From UBA4675 sp964601265 (GTDB lineage: Bacteria; Bacillota; Clostridia; Christensenellales; Borkfalkiaceae), in the NCBI GenBank assembly GCA_964601265.1, contig CAZRMT010000020.1, positions 1 to 21,916 of the forward strand: a DNA stretch of 21,916 nucleotides, read 5' to 3'. A model generated the notes under the pieces. The model did no database searches. It was not told the DNA's origin and worked only from the letters and a program-made list of their open reading frames with translations. The position numbers and the translations under genes were made by a program. Shown here one piece after another: positions 7,667 to 16,000 of this stretch. Every line of letters begins with the position of its first letter. Positions within the stretch are counted from its first letter, which is position 1.

Positions 7667-8206
7667 TTAACTCCTTTTTTCGTAAATTGTTATTATTTCT
7701 TCAACGACCTGTTCGGGCGTTTTATCGTCTGTAGATATAACGGCGTCGTAATTAGACAAATCCAAAATATCCACGTCGTAAAATTTTTTGTACCTTAACT
7801 GCTCGCTTTCTCTTCTTTTGCAAACTTTTTCTTGCGTTTCTTGTACGGAAGAAAAACTTTCGTCGTCACGGTGAGCGTTAAAAATTCTGCGAGCGCTCTC
7901 TTCGGGCGAACACGCCAAATAAAAGGAAAACGCCGACGGTACGAAATGCCAAGCCATACGGGAATCGAAAATGTAGTTTCCTTCTTTTTTCTCGTACTCG
8001 GCAAGCATTTTATCCAAATGCTCGTCCTCTTCGGGGTGTTTTTCCATATAAGCGGAAAACTCTTGTAAACTCATATTCAAGGTTTTTGCCCTGTCACGCA
8101 TAATTAGTCCTATGGAAATTTTTTTTGCGTCGAACCGTTTTTCGATAAGCTTGCAAACGGTACTCTTTCCGCTTCCCAAATCTCCCGTCAATGAAATCTT
8201 AAACAT
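7667..8206 (-). CDS. Cytidylate kinase-like protein (archaeal-type CMP kinase)
   Basis: A 179-aa P-loop nucleotide kinase. The Walker A motif is GDLGSGKST (8-16). The segments ISIGLIMRDRAKTLNMSLQEFSAYMEKHPEEDEHLD and YIFDSRMAWHF match the archaeal-type cytidylate kinase branch, which phosphorylates CMP/dCMP with ATP. An upstream in-frame extension to 8332 exists. I chose the start at 8204-8206 because it has a good GGAG ribosome site, begins exactly at the beta-1 strand (MFKISLTG), and lies just downstream of a strong promoter; the longer form would cross that promoter. It is the first gene of the run leading to lysS. Substrate specificity is inferred; a related nucleotide kinase of unknown substrate is possible. 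Confidence 0.8.
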   Translation of the reverse strand: MFKISLTGDLGSGKSTVCKLIEKRFDAKKISIGLIMRDRAKTLNMSLQEFSAYMEKHPEEDEHLDKMLAEYEKKEGNYIFDSRMAWHFVPSAFSFYLACSPEESARRIFNAHRDDESFSSVQETQEKVCKRRESEQLRYKKFYDVDILDLSNYDAVISTDDKTPEQVVEEIITIYEKRS

Positions 8207-8234
8207 GTTACTCCGTTTGAACGAATTTCTTTTT

Positions 8235-8263
8235 ATTATATAATTATTACTTGTTCTTGTCAA
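8235..8263 (-). promoter_or_regulatory. Sigma-A type promoter for the cmk-like/lysS run
   Basis: On the minus strand, TTGACA (8258-8263) and TATAAT (8235-8240) are both perfect consensus boxes with a 17-base spacer. The predicted start is near 8228, leaving a leader of about 20 bases with a GGAG ribosome site before the ATG at 8206. Confidence 0.85.
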
Positions 8264-8275
8264 GTTAAAAAACCA

Positions 8276-8305
8276 TTGACAAATCGTTATTTTTAATAAT
8301 ATAAT
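8276..8305 (+). promoter_or_regulatory. Sigma-A type promoter of the biotin ligase gene
   Basis: TTGACA (8276-8281) and TATAAT (8300-8305), 18-base spacer. The predicted start, six to seven bases after the -10 box, coincides with the ATG at 8312. The -35 boxes of this and the opposite promoter form an inverted repeat, TTGTCAA/TTGACAA (8257-8263 and 8276-8282). Confidence 0.82.
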
Positions 8306-8311
8306 TGCGTT

Positions 8312-9082
8312 ATGGAAAATTTGAGCAGACAAAAAATTTTATCTTTATATAAGGGAAAAACGAGAATAGAAGTTTTCGACGAAATATCTTCCACGAATAC
8401 GCTCCTCCGCGAAAAACAATCCGAGCTTTTTGTCGATACGGTTTTTATCGCCAAAAAACAAACGGGAGGAAAGGGAAGATTTTCACGTGGCTTTTTTTCG
8501 GGTGACGGCGGAATTTATCTGTCGTACCTCTTTAAAGGAAAATTATCTACGTCGGAAATCAACTTCGTTACGCCGTGCGTGGCTACGGCGGTGATAAACG
8601 CCCTTGAAAAAAGCGTAAACGTTTCTCCGCAAGTCAAGTGGGTAAACGACCTTTACTTAAACGGTAAAAAAATATGCGGGATACTGTCCGAATGTAAAGT
8701 ATCCTCGCAAAGCGCAGATAATATTATCGTGGGAATAGGCGTAAACGTGAATACGGAATTATTTCCCGAAAAACTTAAAGATAAAGCGACTTCGCTCTTT
8801 TTAGAAACGGGAAAAAGATACGACCTTAACGAAATTATTGCTCTGATTATTACGGAATTAGACGCCCTATATGACGAAATTCGCCGTAAATCTTTTATTG
8901 AAAAATATCGCAGTCACATGCTTTTAACGGGCAAAACGCTCGTCTTTAACAAAAGGGAATACGTTTGCCAAGGAATAGATAACGACTGTCGGTTACTTCT
9001 TAAAAACGAAACGGAGAGTTTAGCTTTTTCCGTCGGTGAAGTAACTCTTTGCGACAATCGTTTCGTTTACGAGATAAACTAA
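8312..9082 (+). CDS. birA: Biotin--[acetyl-CoA-carboxylase] ligase
   Basis: A 256-aa biotin-protein ligase that makes biotinyl-AMP and transfers biotin to the carrier lysine of carboxylases. Core motifs: EISSTN (25-30), TGGKGRFSRGFFS (51-63, the biotinyl-AMP loop), KWVNDLYLNGKKICGILSE (109-127, with the usual catalytic lysine near 120), and IIVGIGVNVN. The C-terminal SH3-like part (LLTGKTLVF...FSVGEVTL) is present. It lacks the N-terminal DNA-binding helix-turn-helix of repressor-type BirA, so it is a mono-functional ligase. There is no ribosome site before the ATG, and the promoter places the transcript start at or within a base or two of the start codon, suggesting a leaderless mRNA. It converges on the HXXEE gene. 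Confidence 0.93.
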   Translation: MENLSRQKILSLYKGKTRIEVFDEISSTNTLLREKQSELFVDTVFIAKKQTGGKGRFSRGFFSGDGGIYLSYLFKGKLSTSEINFVTPCVATAVINALEKSVNVSPQVKWVNDLYLNGKKICGILSECKVSSQSADNIIVGIGVNVNTELFPEKLKDKATSLFLETGKRYDLNEIIALIITELDALYDEIRRKSFIEKYRSHMLLTGKTLVFNKREYVCQGIDNDCRLLLKNETESLAFSVGEVTLCDNRFVYEIN

Positions 9083-9140
9083 CTGTCAATTAAACCCTTT
9101 ATAACGCCTCGTTCGTTTGATTAAGTTCTATATATTATAA

Positions 9141-9170
9141 AAGCGGATATACAAAATCGTATACCCGCTT
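9141..9170. terminator. Bidirectional terminator between convergent genes
   Basis: AAGCGGATATAC (9141-9152) pairs with GTATACCCGCTT (9159-9170) with one mismatch and a six-base loop. It ends birA transcription on the plus strand and overlaps the stop codon of the minus-strand HXXEE gene. T/A-rich sequence flanks both sides. Confidence 0.7.
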
Positions 9171-9975
9171 ATTTTAGCCTTTCCGATAAATAATTCTTTA
9201 ACTCGGAAAGCTTTTTCTTTTTTATGCAAAAACAATAAACGCAAAAAGCAATAATAAAAACCACTAACAGTACCGCAATAATTATGCTGAATACCGTGGC
9301 GCCGTTTATTCCCGTTTGTGTCGTTCCGTTTAAAAATGCGTCGTAATATCCGTGGTTTTGAAAGATAAATTTAGAGTTCTTACTTTTAAAAATCATTTCG
9401 GGTAAATTTACGAATAAAAAGGACAATAAGACCAACGCTCCAAGCCCGCCGAAAACTTGTTTTAATCGAGGTTTATTGTGAATAAAAACGATTAAATAGC
9501 CGACGAATACGGGCAAAAACCCAAACAATGCCGTATTTAGCCCCGGTGCATAAAAAGCGGTTTGCCCGATAGCAGAAAACGCATTTAGCGATTTTCCCGC
9601 CAACACTATATGAATTACCGCCTCGAAAAGACTAAACAGTCCTATCGCAATTCCCGCTCCCTTACCTAATTTTTTTAGTCTGAAAAATACCGTGCCGAGC
9701 AGTATTCCGCCAAAATTAGTTATCATATCCGTTAATTGATTCATCGGATAATTACTAGGGCTATCGGAATTTAAATTATAAATATAATGAAATCCGCCGG
9801 GCAAAACCCATTCCTCGTAAACGTGTAGCGCTAAAACGATAACGGCAATACCGCCGAGCCGACTAAACCAATCGTACTTTTTCCAATTTTTTATTAAAAT
9901 TATTACTAAAACAATTCCTATAATTCCGATAACGTACAGCCACCCGTAGCCTACAAACCAATAAATAAAATTCAT
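9169..9975 (-). CDS. HXXEE domain-containing membrane protein
   Basis: A 268-aa integral membrane protein with about seven hydrophobic segments. The name motif reads HVYEE (51-55) within LALHVYEEWVLPGGFHYIYN, with further conserved polar positions (MITNFGG near 84-90, FEAVIHI near 117-123) as in the HXXEE family. The conserved His/Glu residues hint at metal or hydrolase chemistry in the membrane, but no function is established. Most family members are shorter; here a long C-terminal part ends in a lysine-rich tail (KKKKLSELKNYLSERLK) that should be cytoplasmic. It has a strong GGAGG ribosome site and is divergent from the TetR-like gene, which probably controls it. Confidence 0.82.
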   Translation of the reverse strand: MNFIYWFVGYGWLYVIGIIGIVLVIILIKNWKKYDWFSRLGGIAVIVLALHVYEEWVLPGGFHYIYNLNSDSPSNYPMNQLTDMITNFGGILLGTVFFRLKKLGKGAGIAIGLFSLFEAVIHIVLAGKSLNAFSAIGQTAFYAPGLNTALFGFLPVFVGYLIVFIHNKPRLKQVFGGLGALVLLSFLFVNLPEMIFKSKNSKFIFQNHGYYDAFLNGTTQTGINGATVFSIIIAVLLVVFIIAFCVYCFCIKKKKLSELKNYLSERLK

Positions 9976-9994
9976 AGTTTCCTCCGCAAATCCT

Positions 9995-10025
9995 ATTGTA
10001 TCATTTAAGTTCGTTATGATACAAT
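9995..10025. promoter_or_regulatory. Palindromic operator overlapping two face-to-face promoters
   Basis: ATTGTATCAT (9995-10004) and ATGATACAAT (10016-10025) are perfect 10-bp inverted arms with an 11-bp centre. On each strand the element reads TTGTAT-18 bases-TACAAT, so the same arms give the -35 box of one promoter and the -10 box of the other. This is the expected place for the divergently encoded TetR-like regulator to bind and repress both genes. Confidence 0.75.
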
Positions 10026-10070
10026 TATTCCATAAAAATTGTTTCAGTTACGGAACGAACGGAGGTAATA

Positions 10071-10622
10071 ATGTATCACATTCCAAAGGATAAACGGGCA
10101 TATAGGTCGGTTAACAAGATATGCAACGGTTTACTCGACAAGTTAAAGACGAAAAAATTTATCGACGTAACCGTTACGGAAGTTCAAAAATCGTCGGGCG
10201 TCGGAAGAGCGACTTTTTATAGGCTTTTCGACAGCACTACCGACGTTTTATCCTATTTATGCGATAAAATTTTTATCGAAGCCGAACAAGATTTTGCAAA
10301 ATTGAATTCTCCCACCGCAGATAAAACGACCTTGTGTTTTATTGAAAAATGTATGGAAAACAAAACTCTTTTAACGGCAATAATCGAAAGCAATCGAATA
10401 GATTTTTTACACGACGCGCATAAAAAATTCTTTACGTCAAGCCAAAATTATTTTTTCCCGAAATTAACGCAAGAGGAATTAAATTACATGGCGGGAACGC
10501 TCACCGCCTGCACTTGCGCTTTTATCGTTGCATGGCTTCAAAACGGCGGTAAAGAAACCCCGAAAGAGCTACAAGCAAAGTTAAAATTGTGTTTTAACTC
10601 GTTAGGCAAAATTTTTCAATAA
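10071..10622 (+). CDS. TetR/AcrR family transcriptional regulator
   Basis: A 183-aa TetR-type regulator. The helix-turn-helix is clear at residues 33-53 (VTVTEVQKSSGVGRATFYRLF), preceded by a helix and followed by a helical ligand-binding/dimer half with no recognisable effector signature. It resembles the branch with a C-terminal TetR_C-like domain. The ribosome site GGAGG lies five to six bases before ATG. It is divergent from the HXXEE membrane protein across a 95-base gap containing a 31-bp palindrome, so autoregulation and control of the neighbour are likely. The inducer is unknown. Confidence 0.85.
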   Translation: MYHIPKDKRAYRSVNKICNGLLDKLKTKKFIDVTVTEVQKSSGVGRATFYRLFDSTTDVLSYLCDKIFIEAEQDFAKLNSPTADKTTLCFIEKCMENKTLLTAIIESNRIDFLHDAHKKFFTSSQNYFFPKLTQEELNYMAGTLTACTCAFIVAWLQNGGKETPKELQAKLKLCFNSLGKIFQ

Positions 10623-10815
10623 CGCCGTATTTTTATCGTTAAAAGGGCAAGCTTTTTATCTAACGTTTGTAAATATATATATATCTTTTACTATTACGAC
10701 TATAAATTGTTTAGCCGTTAACTCTTCTATTACGAATGAGTATATTGCGTTTTTGCAATTACGCTTTCCGTGGCTATTTTTTTTGGAAAAAATTGTATTA
10801 CGATATAAAAAATAG

Positions 10816-10844
10816 TTGAAATGTTCTCAATTTTGTGTTACAAT
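10816..10844 (+). promoter_or_regulatory. Sigma-A type promoter of the structured RNA/leader
   Basis: TTGAAA (10816-10821) and TACAAT (10839-10844) with a 17-base spacer. The predicted start, near 10851, falls on the first base of the 14-bp closing stem of the RNA described next. The preceding 10623-10815 is AT-rich and holds nothing I can identify. Confidence 0.75.
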
Positions 10845-10850
10845 ACGAAT

Positions 10851-11075
10851 TGCCAAACTAATTAAATATCCCGTAGCGTACAGAGCGCACTTTGTTTTTT
10901 AAGGGTGTATTATGCACTCTTTTACGTTCTTATGTGTTTGAATTTGATAAAGACGCAAGTTCCATCCACATAAGAATATTGGCGTTTTATACGCTGTGTT
11001 ACATAAGGACTAATTAGTTTGGCGACTATCGGAGTTTGCGTTTTTTAGGCGTTAACTTCGGTTGGCGCCTTTTTT
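10851..11075 (+). ncRNA. Structured RNA with own promoter and terminator (6S-like, or a 5' leader)
   Basis: The sequence supports a compact fold of about 175 bases plus terminator. Closing stem: TGCCAAACTAATTA (10851-10864) with TAATTAGTTTGGCG (11011-11024), 14 bp with one G-U. Inside lie hairpins 10881-10894 (CAGAG/CTTTG, CGCA loop), 10901-10921 (AAGGGTG/CACTCTT), 10927-10976 (TTCTTATGTG/CACATAAGAA, capped by GAATTTG/CAAGTTC) and 10981-10995 (GGCGT/ACGCT). AGCGTA near 10875 could instead pair with TACGCT near 10990, giving a rod with a central bubble as in 6S RNA. No known riboswitch core is recognised. Because no clear promoter lies between its terminator and the lipoprotein gene, it may also be a regulatory leader of that operon. 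Confidence 0.65.
11048..11075 (+). terminator. UUCG-loop intrinsic terminator (possible attenuator)
   Basis: GGCGTTAAC (11048-11056), TTCG loop, GTTGGCGCC (11061-11069), then six T. It ends the structured RNA 51 bases before the lipoprotein ATG. Its 3' arm can also pair with GCGCCAA (11098-11104) further downstream. Confidence 0.85.
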
Positions 11076-11126
11076 GTTGGCCAAAATAAAGTAAGTTGCG
11101 CCAAAAAATATTTTTAGGAGGACAAA

Positions 11127-12992
11127 ATGAAAAAAATAAGACTATCGATTTTTCTTTTGCTAGCGCTGATGTTAACGTGTAGCGTCTTCATGTTCGCGTC
11201 GTGCGCAAGCAATAATAATCATACCCATAACTTTTCCACGGAATGGGTAAAAGACGGAACGTATCATTGGCAAGCTTGCTCGGGATGCGAAGAAGTGCGC
11301 AATAAAGCAAAACACGATTGGGATTCCGGCAAAACGACAATCTTTCCGACGGAAACAAGTGAAGGTTCGATAACTTATACTTGCAATACTTGCGGAAAAA
11401 CGAAAGTCGAAAGTATTCCCTCGCTTAACGCACACGAACACACCTTCTCTTCCGAATGGTCTTACGACGATACTTATCATTGGCATACGGCAACTTGTGA
11501 ACACACCTCGGAAAAAAAGGATATTGCGGAACACGAGTGGAACGACGGCGTAATAACCAAACAGCCGACGGAAACAACCGACGGCGAAAAAACTTATACT
11601 TGTACCGTATGCAAAAAAACGAAAGTGGTCGGCGTCGGGGATCTAAATCACGTTCATACCTACGATTCCGAATACTCTTTTAACGACGACTATCACTGGT
11701 ATAAGGCAACTTGCGAGCATACGAGCGAAGTTAAGGGAAAAGGGCCTCATAATTGGGACGATGGAGACGTTATATCTGAAGCAACCGTTTATGAAGACGG
11801 TACGAAAGTTTATACTTGCCAAGATTGCGGACACACGAAAGAAGAACCTATCGCAAAAATATCTTCGTTTACCGTCACTTTTTATAATTTTGAAAATAAA
11901 GTTATATCTAGTAGAAATTATGAACTTAACACTTCGTCAAGCGATATTTTCGTTCCTACAATTCAAGTAGAAGACGGGTACCTGTTCGAAGCTTGGATTG
12001 GTATTGACGACTCGAAAAATATCTCCGCCATAGATTTCAGTAAAGCGCAAGAAAATGCGGTTTATCAATTCAAACCGACTTCTTATAAAATTTACGAGGT
12101 TACGTTCGTCGATTACGAAGGAAATCAACTTGGAGAAACGCTTATTATCAAAGACGGCGAAACAATAAATAAAAGCGACTTGCCGACTATTCCGACGAGA
12201 ACCGCTTATACAAGCAAATGGGCTGAAGAAATTTTGACTACTAAAATAACCGAAAAAAAAGTATTTTCTCCCGTTTATGAAGTTATAACCTTTACGGTAA
12301 CCTTTTTAGATTCGAAAAATGGAAACGAAATTGACAAATCAATCGTCGAATACGGGTCGTTTGCCGTTATTCCCGAATATGATTTATATCGTTTCGATAC
12401 CAAATTATACGGATTTACGGGGTGGAAATCTTCCGCAACCGATACGCTTATCGATAACGACGGAAATAAAATTACCGATATAAAAAATGATTTAACGGTA
12501 TATGCGGTTTACGAGGAAAACATTGAACAGCCCGTGCTTGCAATACATATCGACGGAACGACTGTTACAACAACAACTGTTACTATATCGTTGTGTATGC
12601 CTGACAATTCTTTACTTTACAGCATTAATCTGTCTATGTCTTGGACAACGGAAATAGGAATTAGCTCTATCAATTCCGTAACCATAGCAAATCTCACGTC
12701 TCTTGACGGAGAGTATTGCAGTAGCCAAAATGCATCTATACATATGGAACAAAACGAATGGTTTACTTACAACAACAAAACTCAAACTTTCGATTTTGTT
12801 TGGAGCTGTGGTAACGGACACAGTTTTTCGGTTGATTCCAACACCGTAACAATAAACTTTGGTCTTAATGACTCTGCAGAAATAAACGAAAATTCGTTCT
12901 CCGTTTTAGAAGGTTCTACTATCGTTTACGGCGAAAACGGCGCAGATTTCAATAATTTAAAAAAATCGAATATTACGATTTGGTTTTATTAA
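11127..12992 (+). CDS. Surface lipoprotein with His/Cys repeats, InlB-like repeats and cohesin-like C-terminus
   Basis: A 621-aa secreted protein, probably lipid-anchored. The N-terminus has lysine/arginine residues, a hydrophobic core and a lipobox FASC with cysteine 26. Then come three repeats of about 70 residues (32-101, 103-174, 175-245), each with an HxH start, a YHW, CxxC-type cysteines and an ending TYTCxxCGxTK. These could bind a metal such as zinc. Residues ~246-468 hold three diverged Listeria-Bacteroides (InlB-type) beta repeats of the V.F.D..G......GY.F..W type. Residues ~470-621 form a beta-rich, serine/threonine-rich domain that loosely resembles a cohesin. No enzyme motif is seen. 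Strong AGGAGG ribosome site. It is 17 bases upstream of the giant gene, so the two are almost certainly co-transcribed and may work together at the cell surface. Confidence 0.82.
   Translation: MKKIRLSIFLLLALMLTCSVFMFASCASNNNHTHNFSTEWVKDGTYHWQACSGCEEVRNKAKHDWDSGKTTIFPTETSEGSITYTCNTCGKTKVESIPSLNAHEHTFSSEWSYDDTYHWHTATCEHTSEKKDIAEHEWNDGVITKQPTETTDGEKTYTCTVCKKTKVVGVGDLNHVHTYDSEYSFNDDYHWYKATCEHTSEVKGKGPHNWDDGDVISEATVYEDGTKVYTCQDCGHTKEEPIAKISSFTVTFYNFENKVISSRNYELNTSSSDIFVPTIQVEDGYLFEAWIGIDDSKNISAIDFSKAQENAVYQFKPTSYKIYEVTFVDYEGNQLGETLIIKDGETINKSDLPTIPTRTAYTSKWAEEILTTKITEKKVFSPVYEVITFTVTFLDSKNGNEIDKSIVEYGSFAVIPEYDLYRFDTKLYGFTGWKSSATDTLIDNDGNKITDIKNDLTVYAVYEENIEQPVLAIHIDGTTVTTTTVTISLCMPDNSLLYSINLSMSWTTEIGISSINSVTIANLTSLDGEYCSSQNASIHMEQNEWFTYNNKTQTFDFVWSCGNGHSFSVDSNTVTINFGLNDSAEINENSFSVLEGSTIVYGENGADFNNLKKSNITIWFY
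11220..11861 (+). repeat. Three His/Cys-rich protein repeats in the lipoprotein
   Basis: Units begin at about 11220, 11433 and 11649 (213 and 216 bases apart). Each encodes HxHxF/Y...YHW...C..C/CEHTSE...H.W..G......G...YTC..C..TK. They are clear at protein level but diverged in DNA, so the duplication is old. Confidence 0.8.
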
Positions 12993-13009
12993 TATAGGAG
13001 GAAAAAATA

Positions 13010-16000
13010 ATGAAAAAAACTACAAGAAGATTAACAACGGTCTTTCTTTCGCTGTTTCTTGCGTTTGCTTGTTTAGCGGCGGTTTACACGACTCCCGTAA
13101 CGTCCGCTTCATCGAATAACAAGTTTGCGTCTGTGACCAATTACACAAACACTGCAAATCTAACGTATACGGCAACGTTGAATCAGACTAATATACTTGT
13201 ATTGCTAAACAATGAGAAAGACAAAAAAGATAGTTTTAAAGATAAAGTTCTTAAAAACGCGAAAAAACAAGGGAACGATTGGGTTAAAAATGTTTTTTCA
13301 CTAGCAGAAACAATACAAAAAGGCAACGTCGATTGGGAAAAATTCGGAGTTGAAATTTTTAAAGACATTATTGTAGGATTTGCGGGTATTTGGGGTCTTG
13401 ACGGATATGCAGATACCATATTAAACGGTCTTGAAACTTTACTTACGTCGGGAAAAGCTCCGCTTTCAGAAGTTCAAGTTTTGTCCGACAATATTAATCA
13501 GCAATTTAATAAAATGAGCGATAAGCTTTACGATATAGAAAACGAGCTTAGCGCTTTATCCGACCAAGTAACTTCATCGGTAAACGACGTATTAAGCGGT
13601 ACGCAGTCTCAAATTAACAATTTAGAAGCAAAACAAATTCTCCGTTCCTTTATGTCAAGCGGAGAAGGAAACTTCAGCTACCTTGAATATTGCAATTATC
13701 TTTACGGAAACAATACCCCGTACGTAAATTCGTCAGAGGCTTATTACAATCTTTTGCTCGAATCAATTGTTTTAGGTGCCGACGACGAGCAGATTGAATA
13801 TTATTATAACAAGCTTTTTGATAGTCTTTACAGTAATCTTCACGCTTTTAATCAATATTACTACGGAGGCGTGGGTGGCTTGGATAAATCCATGGCTTCA
13901 TATTATTACGATTATCTTTTCTATAATCCCAACCTTGTAGACAGCGGAACGTCTGCCGAGTATCAAGCGCTCTTGTTTGCGTTGGATCTTTATTCTACCT
14001 ATTTATACTCATACGAAATTCTCGAAACGTGCTTTGCTTATCAAGTAACGGATATGTACGTTAACGCCTTGCTTAAGGGGCGAGATGATATTTCGGACAC
14101 TGATCTCTATGAGTACGCAGACGGCAAATCGATTAACTATTCTACGATTCAAAATGAATTAACAAAAATGCAAACAAATCTTGTTCTTGCCGAAGAACAA
14201 GTCGTAAAAGATATCGCGTATATTTTACAAATGAAGGACTCCTATATCGCTGTAGATAAAAACGGCGATATACACTCGATCGGTAATTACGGCGACTCGT
14301 TTGGAAACGTTGCGGACGGTCAAACCGTTTATTTAAACGTTATCCCCGATGAAATTTGTAGTTTGTTTGATTTAGATATTGACAATTTCAAATACTACGT
14401 TAACGATATAAAATATAAAGGTTCAGATAAAGGAATTATCAATTGTAACTCTTTTGGCGAACGTTTTACGGCGTCGGTAAAATACGGCAACGCCGAAATA
14501 TATAGTATAGAATTCACGAATATAGATAAAACATCGATAAAAGAATTTAGTGGCGGTAGCGGAACAACGGAAGACCCTTACCTAATCAGTAACGCCACAC
14601 AGTTTAATATGGTTCAAGAGGATCTTAACGCTTCTTATCAACTTATAGCCGATATTACCGTGACCGGCACTCGCTCGCCTATCGGAACGGAGAAAAAGCC
14701 TTTTAACGGAACTTTTGACGGCAACGGTTACACTATTAGCAATCTGGCGGTGGAAAGTGTAAGATACGATCCCACAAACGTTACTATGAATCCTACTACC
14801 GGTATGTTTGGAACAATCGGGGTAAACGGTGTCGTTAAAAATCTTACCCTTAAAGCAATGACTATCGATTCCGATTATAAAAAAGATGAGGTAATCCCGG
14901 AAAACGACACGTCGTATTATTTCATTGGCGGTATTGCAGGAATAAATAAGGGCGTAATTAGTAATTGTGCGATAACAAACAATTCGGGTATTTACGTAAA
15001 CCGAATGAAGAATATAAAAAACAGTAGAAACGTAGAACTCTACGTTGGCGGTATAACCGGCGACAACAGGGGCGCTATTGAGTATTGTTCGACTGATAGT
15101 TTGTTTATCGATGCTACTTCTTATCATTACTATGAAGGCGAGCCCGACGGAAATAACAAACATGGATTGTACGTTGCGGGTATTACCGCAACGACAAGTA
15201 ACGTTATTAAAAATTGCCGAGTAAGCGAAAATACGACCCTTTCGGCTTATGCTAAGTCTATAGCGGATAGCAGTGACCGTAAAAGGCCTTACCTAACGGT
15301 GTTCGTGGGTGGTATCATCGCAGACGATTCTGCAGTTCAATGTATTTCAAACGTATATTCGGCATGTAATATTAACGAATGTAAAGGCGAGATATACAAT
15401 AAAGGAACTTACTGGGGATCTAATCGTTACTCTTGGGATAACGTCTCTTTAAAAGAAGGTTTATATTATCCTACGTTTATACCTTTAAGCTCGTCTGAGA
15501 CAGCTGATGGTTTTGAAAAAATCTTTTTTGAAAGAGAATTTAAAGAAGAATACTATTTTATTTGGATGGAATATGGCGACATAACTGATGTCTTTTTAAA
15601 AAAATTAAAAACACCTCTAATCGAAAAGAAAGCTAAAGCAAATTCCGACGCGTTGACGGCGTTAAACGGAAAAATTATTTCCGATTATTCTAATTCTGTT
15701 TTCACACCTAACGACAAGTCTGACATTCACGTTGAGTTAACGAATAATAATTGCGATATCAATGCAAAGTACTTGACAGAGTATTTTAACAAGTTAATCG
15801 ACGAAGAAAATAAAGTCAAAAACGTTAAATTCGTAGATAAAGACGGAAAAACCGTTGACGCTTCTATTGTGGAATACTATGGCTTTAATACTTATCACAA
15901 CGATAAAGCGTCGCAATCTATTACGGTTAAAGTCTTTTTCTACGTTAACGGCACTTTAATGAGCGACGACGTTACTATTGTCGTAAACGCTAACGAACTC

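Noticed and set aside
8207..8332. N-terminal extension of the kinase gene to give a 221-aa protein
   Set aside because: The extension would cross both promoters and adds a hydrophobic, unrelated 42 residues before a perfect family start that has a GGAG ribosome site.
10940..10962. GACGCAA near the RNA hairpin as a c-di-GMP (GEMM) riboswitch core
   Set aside because: The other conserved GEMM segment (CAGGGCAAACC-type) and the tetraloop receptor helix are absent; the match is a few bases only.
14582..15163. 193-aa minus-strand frame inside the giant gene
   Set aside because: Its composition is a by-product of the GLUG-coding region on the other strand; no ribosome site or domain is seen.
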